This document shows, piece by piece, positions 61,485 through 64,000 of a stretch of DNA of 64,000 nt. Made by a program: the position numbers and the translations under genes. The notes under the pieces were generated by a model. It saw only the letters and a program-made list of their open reading frames with translations. It made no database searches and was not told the origin of the DNA. This DNA comes from Mycolicibacterium bacteremicum (GTDB lineage Bacteria > Actinomycetota > Actinomycetes > Mycobacteriales > Mycobacteriaceae): contig NZ_CALUAE010000030.1 of assembly GCF_943913955.1 (NCBI RefSeq), forward strand, positions 1 to 64,000. Direction: 5' to 3'. Numbering within the stretch: the stretch's first letter is position 1; the number at the start of each line of letters is the position of its first letter.

Positions 61485-64000
61485 CTAGAAGTCGGGTTCG
61501 TCGTCGTCGGTGTCGGCGCCGTTGGCGTCCGAGCCGCCCCGGATCAGCGCCAGCGTGCCGGCCAGCTCGTCGGGCTTGACCAGCACCTCGCGCGCCTTGG
61601 ACCCCTCGGACGGGCCGACGATGTTACGGGTCTCCATCAGGTCCATCAGGCGGCCGGCCTTGGCGAACCCGACCCGCAGCTTGCGCTGCAGCATCGAGGT
61701 CGAGCCGAACTGGCTGGACACCACCAGCTCGACGGCCTGCAGGAAGACGTCCATGTCGTCGCCGATGTCGGGGTCGACATCGCCGCGTTCGCCACCGGCC
61801 GGCTTGGCCTTGGTGACACCCTCGATGAACTCGGGCTCGGCCTGGGCCTTGGTGGCCTCGACGACGGCGTGGATCTCCTCATCGCTGATGAAGGCGCCCT
61901 GCATACGGATGGGCTTGTTGGCGCCCATCGGCAGGAACAGCCCGTCACCCATACCGATCAGCTTCTCGGCGCCCGGCTGGTCCAGGATGACGCGGCTGTC
62001 GGTCAGCGAGGAGGTCGCGAACGCCAGCCGGGAGGGCACGTTGGTCTTGATCAGACCGGTGACCACGTCGACGGACGGGCGCTGGGTGGCCAGCACCAGG
62101 TGGATACCGGCGGCACGGGCCTTTTGGGTGATGCGCACGATGGCCTCTTCGACATCGCGCGGCGCGGTCATCATCAGGTCGGCGAGCTCGTCGACGATGG
62201 CCAGGATGTAGGGGTAGGGCTTGTAGACCCGCTCGCTGCCCAGCGGGGTGCTGATCTCGCCGGTGCGCACCTTCTCGTTGAACACGTCGATATGGCGCAC
62301 CCGGGAGGCCTGCATGTCCTGGTAGCGCTGTTCCATCTCCTCGACCAGCCAGGCCAGCGCGGCGGCGGCCTTCTTGGGCTGGGTGATGATCGGCGTGATC
62401 AGGTGCGGAATGCCCTCATACGGCGTCAGTTCCACCATCTTGGGGTCGATCAGGATCATCCTGACCTCCTCCGGGGTGGCCCGCGCCAGCAGCGAGACCA
62501 GCATCGAGTTGACGAAGCTGGACTTACCCGAGCCGGTGGAACCGGCCACCAGCAGGTGCGGCATCTTGGCCAGGTTGGCCGAGATGAAGTCACCCTCGAT
62601 GTCCTTGCCCAGGCCGATCACCAACGGGTGGTGATCGCGCCGGGTGGACGGGGCGGTCAGCACGTCGGACAGTCGCACCATCTCGCGGTCGGTGTTGGGC
62701 ACCTCGATGCCGACGGCCGACTTGCCCGGGATGGGCGCCAGCATGCGGACGCTCTCGGTGGCCACCGCGTAGGCGATGTTGCGGTGCAACGCGGTGATCT
62801 TCTCGACCTTCACGCCGGGGCCCAGCTCCACCTCGTAACGGGTGACCGTCGGGCCGCGGGTGCATCCGGTGACCGCGGCGTCGACCTTGAACTGTTCGAG
62901 CACCGAGGTGATGGCGGCTTCCATCTGATCGTTGGCCGCGGTGCGCAGCTTGGGCGGGTCGCCGGCGATCAGCAGATCCAGCGAGGGCAGGGTGTACGGT
63001 CCCTCGACCACCCGGTCCACCACCAGGGTGTCGTCGTCCTTCTTCGGCTTCTTGGGCTCGGGCCTGGGTTTACGGGGTTTGGCCGCAACGGGTTCCGGTG
63101 CGGTCGGCGCCTCGACCTCGGCGGGCAGCGGGTAGTTGTCCATCGGCGTCCCGGCGGGCAGCTCGGCGGTCGGCCACTGCTGGGCGTCGGCGTCGGCGTA
63201 CTCGTCGTCGCGGTCGTAGTAGGCGCCGGAGAAGTCCTCGGTGACGGCCTCGGCGTCCTCGTCGTAGTAGTCGTCCTCGTCGTACTCGTCGTCGTACCGG
63301 TCGTCGAAGCCGCGGGTGCTGAACATGTCGCGCAACGTGTCGGGCAGTTCCCGGATGGTGGTGCCGGTCAGCAACAGCAGGCCGAACAGCACGCCGATCA
63401 CCAGCAGCGGGGTGGCGATCCAGACGGTCAGGCCGTCGGACAACGGGCCACCGATGACGAAGCCGACGAAGCCGGCGGCATCGCGACGGGCCACCGGGTC
63501 CAGCGGGGCGCCGGACCACACATGCCACAGGCCGAGCACCGGCAGCGCGACCATGGTCGATCCGAGGATCAGCCGCGGGCGGGCATCGAGGTCGGGTTCG
63601 GTGCGCATCAGCACCACGGCGATGACGCCGACGAGCACCGGCACCAACACGACCGCACCCCCGATGACGGTGCGCAGCACGGTGTCGATCCAACCGCCGA
63701 CCGGCCGGGCGGCGTCGAACCAGGAGCTGGCGGCGACGACGACGGCAACCCCCAGCAGCGCCAGCGCGATCCCGTCGCGGCGATGGCCGGGCTCCAGGTC
63801 GCGGGCACGTCCCACCGACCGCGCGGTGGAGCCGGCGCCCTTGGCCACGAGCAGCCAGCCGGCCCGGGTTCCCCGGCCGACGGCCGCACCCGCGGCGGCG
63901 AAACGCGACGGCGAGCGCCGCGGTGCGGGCTTGCGGCGCGGCGCCGCCGGACGCTTCACCGGCTTGGTTGCTGCCCGTGACTTACCTGCCGAACTACCCT
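61485..64000 (-). CDS. ftsK: DNA translocase FtsK, 5' end outside window
   Basis: Pumps DNA at the division septum and helps resolve chromosome dimers. About 838 residues are visible; the frame is still open at the right edge, so the start is outside. The N-terminal part has a basic region, then four or five membrane helices (about residues 60-215 of the visible part), followed by an acidic Tyr/Asp-rich linker. The motor domain has Walker A AGSTGSGKSS, Walker B ILAIVDELADL, and the C-terminal gamma domain (VSSQFGSTSMLQRKLRVGFAKAGRLM shown in part) that reads KOPS DNA. The usual order of FtsK domains is complete. Confidence 0.96.
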   Translation of the reverse strand, partial: GSSAGKSRAATKPVKRPAAPRRKPAPRRSPSRFAAAGAAVGRGTRAGWLLVAKGAGSTARSVGRARDLEPGHRRDGIALALLGVAVVVAASSWFDAARPVGGWIDTVLRTVIGGAVVLVPVLVGVIAVVLMRTEPDLDARPRLILGSTMVALPVLGLWHVWSGAPLDPVARRDAAGFVGFVIGGPLSDGLTVWIATPLLVIGVLFGLLLLTGTTIRELPDTLRDMFSTRGFDDRYDDEYDEDDYYDEDAEAVTEDFSGAYYDRDDEYADADAQQWPTAELPAGTPMDNYPLPAEVEAPTAPEPVAAKPRKPRPEPKKPKKDDDTLVVDRVVEGPYTLPSLDLLIAGDPPKLRTAANDQMEAAITSVLEQFKVDAAVTGCTRGPTVTRYEVELGPGVKVEKITALHRNIAYAVATESVRMLAPIPGKSAVGIEVPNTDREMVRLSDVLTAPSTRRDHHPLVIGLGKDIEGDFISANLAKMPHLLVAGSTGSGKSSFVNSMLVSLLARATPEEVRMILIDPKMVELTPYEGIPHLITPIITQPKKAAAALAWLVEEMEQRYQDMQASRVRHIDVFNEKVRTGEISTPLGSERVYKPYPYILAIVDELADLMMTAPRDVEEAIVRITQKARAAGIHLVLATQRPSVDVVTGLIKTNVPSRLAFATSSLTDSRVILDQPGAEKLIGMGDGLFLPMGANKPIRMQGAFISDEEIHAVVEATKAQAEPEFIEGVTKAKPAGGERGDVDPDIGDDMDVFLQAVELVVSSQFGSTSMLQRKLRVGFAKAGRLMDLMETRNIVGPSEGSKAREVLVKPDELAGTLALIRGGSDANGADTDDDEPDF

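Noticed and set aside
61443..63980. An 845-residue open frame opposite ftsK
   Set aside because: ftsK is unmistakable by its motor motifs. The antisense frame has no recognisable domain or ribosome site.

Overview
The window is a stretch of chromosome from a mycobacterium, probably a rapid-growing, environmental Mycolicibacterium-type species. DNA is GC-rich with strong third-position GC, and gene content and order follow the M. tuberculosis block Rv2693c to Rv2748c: dut, cei, suhB, ppgK, sigA, sigB, ideR, sthA, nrdR, chiZ, lexA, hflX, dapF, miaA, miaB, recX, recA, pspA, clgR, pgsA, argA, ftsK. Species identity is inferred from this synteny; no rRNA or tRNA gene is visible. There is no gene-free stretch over 300 bases. 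The longest gap is 17641-17890.

Layout. 1-5.9 kb: small conserved actinobacterial genes, dut, cei, suhB and polyphosphate glucokinase. 6-17.6 kb: the two primary-type sigma factors sigA and sigB, then ideR, with small conserved genes, a frameshifted short-chain dehydrogenase and a pair of CNNM/CBS membrane proteins. 17.9-22.6 kb: sthA, a PAC2 protein, a hydrolase, nrdR and chiZ. 22.7-25.7 kb: an accessory block (TetR, DUF2236, the ohrR-ohr peroxide module, DoxX). 25.7-28.6 kb: lexA and an LGFP-repeat envelope protein. 28.7-38.3 kb: an accessory catabolic block (fadE20-like gene, BisC-like molybdoenzyme, a TetR/acyl-CoA dehydrogenase/DUF35/thiolase operon, a secreted PE-PPE-domain esterase). 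38.4-46.9 kb: the hflX-dapF-miaA operon and miaB. 46.9-53.2 kb: an insertion relative to M. tuberculosis carrying a GluABCD-type amino-acid ABC transporter, an MFS/MarR pair and a TetR/SDR pair. 53.2-64 kb: recX-recA, ephG, the clgR-pspA-pspM envelope-stress operon, pgsA, argA and the 3' part of ftsK.

Regulation is the most informative layer. LexA (SOS) boxes precede lexA, chiZ (two in tandem) and recA, and recA also has a perfect match to the PafBC (RecA-NDp) promoter. sigB and clgR carry SigE-type promoters of identical geometry, tying the alternative sigma factor to the Psp envelope-stress system. A perfect CRP palindrome lies 61.5 bases upstream of the predicted cei start, an OhrR-type palindrome covers the ohrR start codon, and further operator-like palindromes sit next to their own TetR or MarR genes. 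Many genes have a TANNNT -10 element 6-8 bases before the start codon, predicting leaderless mRNAs.
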